From Mycolicibacterium austroafricanum (GTDB taxonomy: Bacteria > Actinomycetota > Actinomycetes > Mycobacteriales > Mycobacteriaceae): a stretch of 64,000 bases of DNA. Below, in pieces: positions 34,612 through 42,943 of this stretch. A program made the position numbers and the translations under genes. Positions within the stretch are counted from its first letter, which is position 1. The number at the start of each line of letters is the position of its first letter. Location: assembly GCF_000612725.1 (NCBI RefSeq), contig NZ_HG964450.1, positions 730,018 to 794,017 on the forward strand, in the 5' to 3' direction. The notes under the pieces were generated by a model. That model searched no databases, was not told where the DNA came from, and saw only the letters and a list, made by a program, of their open reading frames with translations.

Positions 34612-35094
34612 ATGGCCGTATTTCTGCGGAAACTGTTCCGAATCGGCAAGCTTCCCAGCGCGTTGCGCGCCGAGGTCGAGGCCGAAGGTGTGCTGTTTTT
34701 GTCCGAGTACGTGGCGGTCACGCGCCGATTCCGCGGCGCTGTGCCGGGGCTGCGGTCGGCGGGCAGCATCGCCAGCTACGTCGGCTCGCTCGTCCTGACC
34801 AACGAACGCGTGTTGGGAACGCTGTCGTCGGTGCCCAAGCTCGCCGGCCGGACGATCGATCTGCGCTGGGATGCCCCTCAGGCCGGCGCCGTCAAAGCTG
34901 AGCTGTCCGAGACCGGCCTGACGCTCGATGTCGACCTCGACGCCGTCGATCCACGCTTTTCCGGGGAGCTGTCCCTGCATTACAAGGAGCACATCCCTGC
35001 TGACGTGCTGGCCCTGCTGCCCCGCACGTCGCTGGCCTTCGACCCGCCGCCGGAATACATCTTCCGCGCCGTCGGTGTCGCCTACCACCCCTGA
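34612..35094 (+). CDS. conserved hypothetical protein, PH-like
   Basis: 160 residues from ATG 34612 (MAVFLRKLFRIGKLPSALRA), with GCGAGG upstream. The pattern of short strands (VLFLSEYVAVTRRFRGAVPG, YVGSLVLTNERVLGTLSSVP, GLTLDVDLDAVDPRFSGELS) suggests an all-beta lipid- or membrane-surface-binding fold resembling bacterial PH domains. No signal peptide or helix is seen. The last 13 bases overlap the convergent epimerase gene. The function is unknown. Confidence 0.68.
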   Translation: MAVFLRKLFRIGKLPSALRAEVEAEGVLFLSEYVAVTRRFRGAVPGLRSAGSIASYVGSLVLTNERVLGTLSSVPKLAGRTIDLRWDAPQAGAVKAELSETGLTLDVDLDAVDPRFSGELSLHYKEHIPADVLALLPRTSLAFDPPPEYIFRAVGVAYHP

Positions 35095-35996
35095 GCGCCG
35101 ACCATCGCCCGGTAACCGTCCCACACGCTCGGGTATCGCGTCCGCCACGGCGTGGCGGCGCGCAGGCGCGCGTTGTTCACCCGCAGCGATCTCGTCATCG
35201 ACGTGGCCCGGTCCCCCAACAACAGTGCCGCCCGCCCCGGCGGGGTAAGCCACGGTCGTACCCCCACCGCCGCCGCCATCGCCGCGCTGTGCTGTGTCGC
35301 GGTGACAGGGCAGTCGTCGACGACGTTGTAGGTACCCGGCGCAGCCTCCAGCGCAGCAACCACCGCGGCGGCCGCGTCCTCGAGGTGAATCGAGGACATG
35401 TAGCTGCCGGGTTTGCCCGCCTGAAACGTGACGCGACGACGCGCCAGTCGCATCATCGTCTCGCTGTGGCCCGCACCCGGCCCGTAGAAGAACCCGAACC
35501 GCAAAACCACGGCGTCCCTTCCGTTTTCCCCGAACCTGCGGTTACTCGCTTCGGCGCCGTGGTTGCCCGCCGCGATCGGGTAACGATCGACCGGCCAGTC
35601 TTCGTCGATCCAACGGGCGCCGCCGTCGCGGTAGATCATCGCGACCGACTCCTGCACCACTCGCCCCACCCCTGCAGCCAAAGCCGCGTCGATGACGGTC
35701 GCCGACCCCTGGATGCGGATGCGGTGACACTCCTCCCACGCTGACTTGAGCATGAAACGCGCGGGCGTCGGCAATGACGACGCCAGATTCACCACCGCCG
35801 TGTGACCACGAAACGCGGCGGTGAGCGCGTCGCGGTCGAACAACGACACCTTCACCGCCGTCGCGCCCTGCCGCTGCAGCACCGCGGCTTTGGCGTCACT
35901 ACGCGCCACAGCCGTCACATCGTGCCCGGCAGCGATGAGGGCCGGCACCGCGTAGCCGCCGATCGCTCCGGTGCCTCCGGTGACGAAGACCCGCAT
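35082..35996 (-). CDS. NAD-dependent epimerase/dehydratase family protein
   Basis: 304 residues from ATG 35996 (MRVFVTGGTGAIGGYAVPAL). Rossmann TGGTGAIGG at the N-terminus. Extended SDR with VVNLASSLPTP, a Ser-rich substrate stretch (QESVAMIYRDGG) and FYGPGAGHSETM. The usual YxxxK is not in its standard place, so it may be an atypical member with reductase or binding activity. It is upstream of, and on the same strand as, nothing obvious; the DUF222-HNH gene ends 23 bases before it. Confidence 0.8.
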   Translation of the reverse strand: MRVFVTGGTGAIGGYAVPALIAAGHDVTAVARSDAKAAVLQRQGATAVKVSLFDRDALTAAFRGHTAVVNLASSLPTPARFMLKSAWEECHRIRIQGSATVIDAALAAGVGRVVQESVAMIYRDGGARWIDEDWPVDRYPIAAGNHGAEASNRRFGENGRDAVVLRFGFFYGPGAGHSETMMRLARRRVTFQAGKPGSYMSSIHLEDAAAAVVAALEAAPGTYNVVDDCPVTATQHSAAMAAAVGVRPWLTPPGRAALLLGDRATSMTRSLRVNNARLRAATPWRTRYPSVWDGYRAMVGAQGW

Positions 35997-36018
35997 GCCC
36001 GCCACGCTAGTCCGCTTA

Positions 36019-37638
36019 TCAAAACGGTGGGGCATCGTCCTGAACGGTCTTCAACAGCGCCTCGTTCTCCCGGCGCTGCTCGGCGATGCGTCGGGCTCGC
36101 GCCTGCGCGCGGGTCTGCTTGCGCCGCGGCATACCCAGACCTGAGGGCCGGCCCGGGGCCGGGGCCAGGTCCGCTGAAGAGACGACAACCGGGGCCGTCG
36201 GCCGGCACAGCGCCGGGAACAACAGTCTGCTGCCGGGATGCGTGGTGAAAACCTGACCGCCCGGCGACGTCCACACCACAGTGCCGTCACAGTCCTGGGC
36301 ATCCCTCCAACCCCAGAACGTCTTGAGCAAGTGGTGTTTTCGGCAAAGTGCCTTGAGGTTCGACGCCTGCGTCGGCCCCGCCGGGTAGGCGATCGTATGG
36401 TCGAGATCGCAGCGGTCGGCTGGCACGTCGCAGCCCGGGAACCGGCAGGTCATGTCGCGGCACCGGACGAAATCGGCCAGCTTCTGTGACGGCGTGTAGC
36501 GCGGCTCCGGCGGTGACTGGCCCGGGTGGACCAACCGTTTGATCGTCGCCGTGTGCGCCACGGTGGCCGCCAAAAGCGGCGCAGGCAGCATCCCTCCACC
36601 GAGGATCATCGCGGGCTTGGTCTTGGCCGGCCCGGTCGCCGGCGGAGGCGCGAGTAAGTCCTTGCCTCGTCCGGAGCCCGGCTCCTGGCGCGGTTCCCCG
36701 TCCGGTTGCAGGTCATGCGCCTCGGCCGCGTCCTGGCCCGCTTTCTCGTCCGGATCCTCGCCCGGGTGCACGTCCGGCTCAACGGCCGCGTCCGGCGGGC
36801 GTTCGCCGTGCCCGGCGAACGGGGTGTCGTCGGTCAGGCTGTCTTCGTGTGCGATCACGTGCACCACGACCGCGCTCGGCGTGCGCTGCGCGGCCTCGCA
36901 ATCGTCGATGCCGCACAGGCACATCAGGCGGTCGGCCTTGGCCGCCATCGCCCCGATCGCATCCGACCGCAGTTGGTCCTTGGTTCGCGGGTCGCGGTCG
37001 CACACGCTGCGCGCCAACTCCTCGAGCCGCCGGTCCAGGGCCTCGCCGTCATGAGAGTGCAGCACCGCCTCGACGTAGCAGACGCCGGACCCGTTCTTCG
37101 CCGGAATCACATCCACGTGCCGTGACCGGGACGAACCCTCTGCCCGCACCACCGCAGAGGGGTCGAATCTGTCCACCCAGTAGTCGATCTCGGCCTCCTG
37201 CTTGGCCACCGACAACGACCCCCACGCGGTGAGCTGCGCGGCGATCTCGACATCGACCTTCGCCCTGGCGTCGCGGTCGGCGATCAACCGGGTGCGCTTC
37301 ACCACGGTCCTGGCGAGGCGATAGGAGATCGCACCCGTGGCGAACACTTCCGCCACCCGAGGCAGCCGTTCCCGCATCGCCCAGGCGTCGAGAAGCTCAT
37401 TCGACGCCACTCCGGGTGAGACATTCTGCGCCGCAGCCACCTCCGCGGACACCGCATCCCAGTTGTCCAGGCACCACTGGTCTCGCTCGGCACTGTCCTT
37501 GTCGGCCAGCTTGGCCTCCAGCAGGTCGGCCATCGCGAAGAGTCGGCGCGCCGCTGCGGCGTTCTCCATCCGGGCCCACGCCCCGATGGCAGCCGCTCCC
37601 CGCGACCGCACCGCCGACTCGACCAAACCTTCGAACAT
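36019..37638 (-). CDS. DUF222-HNH endonuclease domain protein (13E12 repeat family)
   Basis: 539 residues, ATG 37638. Residues ~1-330 match the DUF222 region (ERDQWCLDNWDAVSAEVAAA, then LARTVVKRTRLIADRDARAK). An acidic/proline linker (~260-335) follows. The C-terminal HNH nuclease has CRFPGCDVPADRCDLDHTIA and LKALCRKHHLLKTFWGW, with zinc Cys pairs and the HNH histidines present. The family is repeated many times in mycobacterial genomes and behaves like a dispersed genetic element; its biological role is not settled. A basic tail (RRKQTRAQARARRIAEQRRE) could bind DNA. Confidence 0.9.
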   Translation of the reverse strand: MFEGLVESAVRSRGAAAIGAWARMENAAAARRLFAMADLLEAKLADKDSAERDQWCLDNWDAVSAEVAAAQNVSPGVASNELLDAWAMRERLPRVAEVFATGAISYRLARTVVKRTRLIADRDARAKVDVEIAAQLTAWGSLSVAKQEAEIDYWVDRFDPSAVVRAEGSSRSRHVDVIPAKNGSGVCYVEAVLHSHDGEALDRRLEELARSVCDRDPRTKDQLRSDAIGAMAAKADRLMCLCGIDDCEAAQRTPSAVVVHVIAHEDSLTDDTPFAGHGERPPDAAVEPDVHPGEDPDEKAGQDAAEAHDLQPDGEPRQEPGSGRGKDLLAPPPATGPAKTKPAMILGGGMLPAPLLAATVAHTATIKRLVHPGQSPPEPRYTPSQKLADFVRCRDMTCRFPGCDVPADRCDLDHTIAYPAGPTQASNLKALCRKHHLLKTFWGWRDAQDCDGTVVWTSPGGQVFTTHPGSRLLFPALCRPTAPVVVSSADLAPAPGRPSGLGMPRRKQTRAQARARRIAEQRRENEALLKTVQDDAPPF

Positions 37639-37774
37639 GCTTTCGACACTAATCCTCCCGAAAGCGAGCCGGGCGCTCGAACGGTGCGTCGAACTCTCCG
37701 CCTGTGGATGAAATCGGATTTGGGGAAGTCGGCGCGATGCGGCCCTGTAGTGCAGGCAGCAGCCCGGCGCGCGA

Positions 37775-38539
37775 TCACGTCACCTGCGCGACGACGAACA
37801 CCCGCCGGAACGAAAAGAAGGTACGGCCGTCGGATCGAACTGGATAGGCCTGCGCCAAAAGCGGGATGATCGCCTGCCGGTACCGCTCCCAGGCGTCATC
37901 GGACAACCGCTGTCGCACCTGGGTCAGCGCCGTCCCGGTGATCCAGTCCAATACAGGTGTCTCCCCGACCAACTCGTGCACATACGTGGTCTCCCAGGCA
38001 TCGACGGTGCAGCCGGCGTCGGTGAGCAGACCGGCGTACTCGACCGGCGCCCCGACCACGTCCGCGTCCCGCCACGGCATGTCGGCCAGCGCTGCGGTGA
38101 ACGGTTCGCGGCGGGCCACCTCCCGGATCGCGGCGTGCGACGGTGCGTCGAAGTTGCCCGGCACCTGAAACGCGATCCATGACCCGGGTTCCAGCTGCCC
38201 GGCCCAGCGCACCAGCAGGTCGCGGTGTTCGGGCACCCACTGCAGCGCGGCGTTGGCGATCACCACATCGGTGTCGGGTTCGGGGACCCAGTCCGCGATG
38301 TCACCGAGGCGGGCGTCCACACCACGTCCCCGCGCCGCGGCCACCATCTCGGGGGACGAGTCCCAGCCCTGCACCTGCGCATCCGTCCAGCGCCTGCCCA
38401 GCACCTCGGTCAGGTTGCCCGGGCCGCAGCCCAGGTCCACCACCCGGTGCGGGCGATCCGCCCCGACCCGGGCCAGCAGATCGAAGAACGGGCGGCCGCG
38501 GTGGTCGGCGAAGTTCAGGTAGACATCGGGATCCCACAT
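37775..38539 (-). CDS. tam: trans-aconitate 2-methyltransferase
   Basis: 254 residues, ATG 38539 ([20 protein letters not shown]). SAM motif [16 protein letters not shown]. Other segments typical of Tam are [40 protein letters not shown] and [19 protein letters not shown]. It methylates trans-aconitate, a by-product that inhibits aconitase. Length and N-terminus fit the family closely. The position near ESX-3 matches Rv0294 as remembered. Confidence 0.95.
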   Translation of the reverse strand: MWDPDVYLNFADHRGRPFFDLLARVGADRPHRVVDLGCGPGNLTEVLGRRWTDAQVQGWDSSPEMVAAARGRGVDARLGDIADWVPEPDTDVVIANAALQWVPEHRDLLVRWAGQLEPGSWIAFQVPGNFDAPSHAAIREVARREPFTAALADMPWRDADVVGAPVEYAGLLTDAGCTVDAWETTYVHELVGETPVLDWITGTALTQVRQRLSDDAWERYRQAIIPLLAQAYPVRSDGRTFFSFRRVFVVAQVT

Positions 38540-38583
38540 ACCCGCAGATTCTGCTCTTCTCGCGCGGGTGCATCATCGACTCG

Positions 38584-39519
38584 ATGGACGAACCTGAATC
38601 GGTCCGGCGGATATGGCAGGCGCTGGAGCTGCCCGGCATCGTCGACGTGCACACACACTTCATGCCGAAGAACGTGATGGACAAGGTGTGGCGGTACTTC
38701 GACGACGCCGGCCCGCTGATCGGCAGGCCGTGGCCGATCACCTATCGCAGCGACGAGAACGCGCGGCTGCGCACCCTGCGCTCGTTCGGTGTGCTCGCCT
38801 TCACCTCGCTGATCTACGCGCACAAGCCCGACATGGCGGCCTGGCTGAACCAGTGGGCGGCCGGGTTCGCCGCCGACACCCCGGACTGCATGGCGACCGC
38901 CACCTTCTACCCCGAGCCCGGCGCCGCCGGCTACGTCAGCGCGGCGATCGAATCCGGCACCCGGGTGTTCAAGGCCCACGTCCAGGTGGGCGACTACGAC
39001 CCGACCGATCCGCTGCTCGACGACGTCTGGGGCCTGATCGAGGACGCCGGAACACCGGTGGTCATCCACTGCGGGTCGGGCCCCGCCCCGGGGACGTACA
39101 CCGGGCCCGCGCCGATCCGGGCCGTGCTGGCAGAGCATCCCCGGCTGCGCCTGGTCATCGCCCACATGGGTGGGCCGGAATACAGCGAGTTCCTGGACCT
39201 CTGCCAGGATTTCGAGCAGCTGCACCTGGACACCACGATGGCGTTCACAGGGTTCACGGAGAAGAACATGCCGTTCCCGGCCGGTGAGTACGGCCGGCTG
39301 CGCGACATGGGCGACCGGATTCTGTTCGGCAGTGACTTCCCGAACATCCCCTACGGCTACACCCACGCCATGTCGGTGCTCACCGAGCTACCGTGTGTCG
39401 ACGACACCTGGTTGCGCAACGTGTTCCACGACAACGCGGTTCGCCTGTTCGGCGCAACCGGCAGCTGCCCCGGGCTACCATCAGCAGAGCCGCACCGGGT
39501 GAGGAAGGCAGCGCCGTGA
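38584..39519 (+). CDS. amidohydrolase-2 family metal-dependent hydrolase
   Basis: 311 residues, ATG 38584. TIM-barrel hydrolase: DVHTHFMPKN (metal HxH), VVIHCGSGPAPG (His on strand 5-6), IAHMGGPEYSEFLDL, and the metal Asp in ILFGSDFPNIPYGY. Related proteins include ACMS decarboxylase and ring-cleavage product hydrolases. It overlaps the next gene by 4 bases (GTGA), so the pair is co-translated. The substrate is unknown. Confidence 0.88.
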   Translation: MDEPESVRRIWQALELPGIVDVHTHFMPKNVMDKVWRYFDDAGPLIGRPWPITYRSDENARLRTLRSFGVLAFTSLIYAHKPDMAAWLNQWAAGFAADTPDCMATATFYPEPGAAGYVSAAIESGTRVFKAHVQVGDYDPTDPLLDDVWGLIEDAGTPVVIHCGSGPAPGTYTGPAPIRAVLAEHPRLRLVIAHMGGPEYSEFLDLCQDFEQLHLDTTMAFTGFTEKNMPFPAGEYGRLRDMGDRILFGSDFPNIPYGYTHAMSVLTELPCVDDTWLRNVFHDNAVRLFGATGSCPGLPSAEPHRVRKAAP

Positions 39520-40709
39520 CCGAATCTCATGCTCCCGTCGATCCGCCCATCCCGGTGCCGGACGTCCCCGGCGCCGACGCCACCGCCCGCGGGCTGCCGC
39601 GCCGCCAAGATCTGACGTTGCGCCAGCGACTGATCGTGGACTCTTCGGCGGTGGCCGACCTGGCGCTGCGCACGTCGATCGCGTCCCTGCTGAGCGCCAC
39701 CATGGTGCCGTCGGTGAGCAAGGCGCTGCGCAGGTCGGAGGCGGCCGCCGAGCAGGATCATCTGCGGTTCTACGCCGAGCTGGCGGCGGCCAGGGATCCG
39801 CAGGTGTCCTTCCCCGCGCCACAGTCGCCGCCGCGGGTGTCCTCGCGGCCCGCCAACCCGGTCGCGGAGTGGATCGCACGGGGCAACGTCCGTAATATCC
39901 GCTTCGACAGCAGCTTTCGGGCGGTGAATCCCGCACTGCGCGACCAGTGTGCCGGATTCGTGCGCAACAACGTCGTTCACGCCCAGCACTGGCGTCACGA
40001 CGACGGCCCGCGGCCCACCCTGTGCCTGATCCACGGTTTCATGGGGTCGGCGTATCTGTTCAACGGGCTGTTCTTCTCCCTGCCGTGGTTCTACCGCTGC
40101 GGCTACGACGTGATGCTGTACACGCTGCCGTTCCACGGCCGTCGCGCCGAGAAGTACTCGCCGTTCAGCGGACACGGCTACTTCTCGCACGGCATGGCCG
40201 GTTTCGCCGAGGCGATGGCACAGGCGGTGCACGACTTCCGCTCGATCATCGACTACCTGGAGTTCACCGGCGTGGACCGCATCGCGCTGACCGGAATGTC
40301 GCTGGGCGGATACACCTCGGCGCTGATCGCCAGCGTCGACGACCGCGTCCAGGCAGTGATCCCGAACGTTCCGGTCGTCACCCCGGACCGCACCGTCGAC
40401 GAGTGGTTCCCCGCCAACAAGGTTGTGGCGCTGCGGGACTGGATCGCCGGCACCGACACCGAACTCGTCGGCGCGGCGACCATGTATTCGTCACCGCTGA
40501 ACTACCGGCCGCTGATCCCCAAAGACCGACGGCTGATCATCGCCGGGCTCGGTGACCGGCTGGCACCGCCCGAGCAGGCCGAGATCCTGTGGCGGCACTG
40601 GGACCACTGCGCGTTCCACTGGTTCCCCGGCAACCACGTGCTGCACGTCAGCCAACCGGACTACCTGCGGCGGATGACCCGCTTCATGGGCGCATTCATG
40701 TTCGACTGA
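39516..40709 (+). CDS. alpha/beta hydrolase (Rv0293c-like)
   Basis: 397 residues, GTG 39516. The N-terminal ~160 residues are a family-specific helical extension. Hydrolase part: LCLIHGFMGSAYLF (oxyanion), nucleophile in LTGMSLGGYTSAL, and late acid/His in AGLGDRLAPPEQ and PGNHVLHVSQPDYL. The convergent position next to eccE3 matches Rv0293c, from memory. Its last 14 bases overlap eccE3 tail to tail. Esterase or lipase activity is likely, but the substrate is unknown. Confidence 0.85.
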   Translation: MTESHAPVDPPIPVPDVPGADATARGLPRRQDLTLRQRLIVDSSAVADLALRTSIASLLSATMVPSVSKALRRSEAAAEQDHLRFYAELAAARDPQVSFPAPQSPPRVSSRPANPVAEWIARGNVRNIRFDSSFRAVNPALRDQCAGFVRNNVVHAQHWRHDDGPRPTLCLIHGFMGSAYLFNGLFFSLPWFYRCGYDVMLYTLPFHGRRAEKYSPFSGHGYFSHGMAGFAEAMAQAVHDFRSIIDYLEFTGVDRIALTGMSLGGYTSALIASVDDRVQAVIPNVPVVTPDRTVDEWFPANKVVALRDWIAGTDTELVGAATMYSSPLNYRPLIPKDRRLIIAGLGDRLAPPEQAEILWRHWDHCAFHWFPGNHVLHVSQPDYLRRMTRFMGAFMFD

Positions 40710-41583
40710 GCACCGGCGGCATCAAACCGGTGGGACCGGGCAACCGCTGGTCCGAACCCGGCGCCATCGCGGCCAATGCCGCAGCGTGCCGTCCGTGTTG
40801 CGGGGTCAACCCCGGCGGCGACGCCCTGACGCCCGGCCGTTGAGCGGTACGCAGGGCGCAGGTCGCAGCGAACTCGGGTTGCGCTCTGTCGCCGGTGAAT
40901 TCCACCGCCGTCCAGATCTCGTCCGCATCGAGAGCCCGGACCGCCGAGAACAAGCCGTCGAGCGGCTCGTCGGCGGCGATCCGGTACGCGGCGAGAAAGC
41001 CCCGGCCGTCCTCGACACCGCGCCACCGTTCCTTGGCGTCACCCGAGAGCGGGCCCGCCGCGGTGTCGTCGACCGACACTTCCCAGCCGGCCTCGCGAAG
41101 CTGATCGGCCAGCCGACGGCCCGCCAGTTCTGCGGTGTCGCGCAACGGGATCGCCGGCGAGCGGGCTGACAGCGCCGCGATGTTGTCGGCGGCACCGAGG
41201 GTGAGTGCGACCCAGGTCGCGGCGGCACCGGGGCCCGCGATGCGGCTGGTGACGCGGACCTTGTCGAAGCTGATGCCGTAGCGGTCCAGGTAGCCGGCCA
41301 CCAATGACAGGGGCAGCTCGGCGGCTTCTCGTGGTTCGAGCCGCAGCGCGACGGTGGCGTACTCGCCCGACGGTGCCGCGTCGCGGATTCGTCCGCGGCG
41401 CAACAGGATCGCCGTCCGTCGACCGAATATGGCCGTCACGAACCGCCCACGCCAGGATGCGAACAGCACGACGACGACGGCGATCGCCACCCCGAGCAGC
41501 CAGCGCTGCGCTACGGTCTGCCACGGGTAGGTCATCACCGCCGGGATGACGAACAGCGCGGCCAGAGTGAGCCGGACGGTCAT
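40696..41583 (-). CDS. eccE3: ESX-3 membrane component EccE3
   Basis: 295 residues, ATG 41583 overlapping mycP3 by 4 bases. Two N-terminal membrane helices (TLAALFVIPAVMTYPWQTVA, then LLGVAIAVVVVLFASW) followed by a cytosolic domain (VALRLEPREAAELPLSLVAG, GISFDKVRVTSRIAGPG). EccE sits at the periphery of the ESX membrane complex. Somewhat shorter than the ~330 residues I recall for M. tuberculosis. Last gene of the ESX-3 operon. A longer upstream frame is a shadow of mycP3. Confidence 0.9.
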   Translation of the reverse strand: MTVRLTLAALFVIPAVMTYPWQTVAQRWLLGVAIAVVVVLFASWRGRFVTAIFGRRTAILLRRGRIRDAAPSGEYATVALRLEPREAAELPLSLVAGYLDRYGISFDKVRVTSRIAGPGAAATWVALTLGAADNIAALSARSPAIPLRDTAELAGRRLADQLREAGWEVSVDDTAAGPLSGDAKERWRGVEDGRGFLAAYRIAADEPLDGLFSAVRALDADEIWTAVEFTGDRAQPEFAATCALRTAQRPGVRASPPGLTPQHGRHAAALAAMAPGSDQRLPGPTGLMPPVLSRT

Positions 41584-42941
41584 GACGACGTCTCCTTCCT
41601 TCTCGTGCTCATCAGGGACACGGTGAGCACGACGAGCGCCAACACTCCTGCACCGGCGAACGCGACTGCGCGCGGGACCGGATCCTTCGGCGGCGGTGGT
41701 GCCGGAGCGGCGACCGGCCTGGCCGCCGTGGTACCGATCTCTTCGGTGGCGGGCACATTCCAGGTCAGCGCCGCGACCGGGTCGATGCGTCCTGCGCCGA
41801 CCAGGTTCGACGGGGATCTGGCCGCCGACTGCGCGGTGCCGGTGAGACGCTCGATCACCTGCCGCGCGGTCAGGTCGGGAAACCTGCTGCGCACCAACGC
41901 CGCAACGCCGGAGACGTACGCCGTCGCATAGCCGGTGCCACGGACCGGGTCGATCCGGTCCCGGTCGCCGGGCAGGCCGTTGGCGAGCCCACCGGCCTCG
42001 TCGTTGCTCACCGAAGTGATGTCCTCGCCTGGCGCGGCGATGCCGACCCACGGCCCGGCCATCGTGAACGACGACGGCGTGCCGTCGGGAGCGAGCGACC
42101 CGACCGACAGCACGTACTGCTGCCACCACGCCGGGATCGCCACGGCGGTGACCCCCGACCAGTTCCGCGGATCCGACGGCAGCGCCGGGTCGGACAGCGG
42201 GTTGGAATCGCAACCACCGGCAGCGCCGCCCTCGCCCGCGGCGGCGACGATCACGACGTCCCTGTCGACCGCGGCGTACCGCAGCGCCGCACCGAGGCCG
42301 CTCTGGTCGAAGTTCTCGCCGACAGGCACACACGTCACGGCGGAGATGTTGATGACGCGGGCACCAAGGTCCGCCGCGCGCACGATCGCGCCGGCCATCG
42401 CCTCCGTCTCGAGCATCGCGCGCGTGACGGCCGGGTCCTCGCCGGCATCCCGCGGCGCGTACCGCGGCGAGGACACCCGGATCGACAGGATGCGGGCGGC
42501 GGGCGCGACTCCGGAGAAACCGTCCGCGCCGGGCTGTCCGGCGATCAGTCCCGCGACGAGCGTGCCCTGCCCGTCGCAGTCGGTCAGACCGTCACCGGAG
42601 GCGACGTAGTCACCTCCGGCCTCGACGTCGGGGAGCCGCGGTCCGGGCTTGACCCCGGTGTCGAGTACCGCGACGGTCTGCCCCTCACCTCGGCTGTGGG
42701 TCCAGGCCTCGGACAGGCGCAGCGCAGTCCGATCCGGGGTTGCGGCGCCGGGGTCGGTGCCCGGGAGCGCGGTACTGATGACACACGGATTGCGTTGCGC
42801 CATCGCCCCGACCGGCCCCGCGCTGCCGCCCGGAGGGGGCACGGCAGGGTCCACCTCGGGCGGGGTGATGGCGCCGGCCGGCGGCGCACTGGCCGCCAGC
42901 AGCGCGACCGCGGCTGCCAGCGCCCACGGGTGTGCACGCAC
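41580..42941 (-). CDS. mycP3: ESX-3 mycosin MycP3 with a lost catalytic triad (pseudoprotease)
   Basis: 453 residues, GTG 42941, two bases after the eccD3 stop. Signal peptide ~1-24, subtilisin-like body, and a C-terminal membrane anchor (VAFAGAGVLALVVLTVSLMS). The active-site Asp is kept (Asp94 in AVLDTG). The catalytic His is Gln125 (CDGQGTLVAG; the family has CDGHGT). The oxyanion Asn is Glu237 (AAAGEGG). The nucleophile Ser is Gly337 (GTGYATAY; the family has GTSYAA). The four cysteines expected for the two disulfides (53, 122, 204, 244) remain, and the frame is intact. It should fold and join the ESX-3 complex but not cleave peptides. Mycosins are known to stabilise ESX complexes independently of proteolysis. 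Confidence 0.94.
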   Translation of the reverse strand: MRAHPWALAAAVALLAASAPPAGAITPPEVDPAVPPPGGSAGPVGAMAQRNPCVISTALPGTDPGAATPDRTALRLSEAWTHSRGEGQTVAVLDTGVKPGPRLPDVEAGGDYVASGDGLTDCDGQGTLVAGLIAGQPGADGFSGVAPAARILSIRVSSPRYAPRDAGEDPAVTRAMLETEAMAGAIVRAADLGARVINISAVTCVPVGENFDQSGLGAALRYAAVDRDVVIVAAAGEGGAAGGCDSNPLSDPALPSDPRNWSGVTAVAIPAWWQQYVLSVGSLAPDGTPSSFTMAGPWVGIAAPGEDITSVSNDEAGGLANGLPGDRDRIDPVRGTGYATAYVSGVAALVRSRFPDLTARQVIERLTGTAQSAARSPSNLVGAGRIDPVAALTWNVPATEEIGTTAARPVAAPAPPPPKDPVPRAVAFAGAGVLALVVLTVSLMSTRRKETSS

Positions 42942-42943
42942 AG

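Noticed and set aside
41580..42941. Loss of the mycosin active site as a sequencing error
   Set aside because: Three separate in-frame codon changes with no frameshift, all exactly at catalytic positions, are unlikely to be errors.
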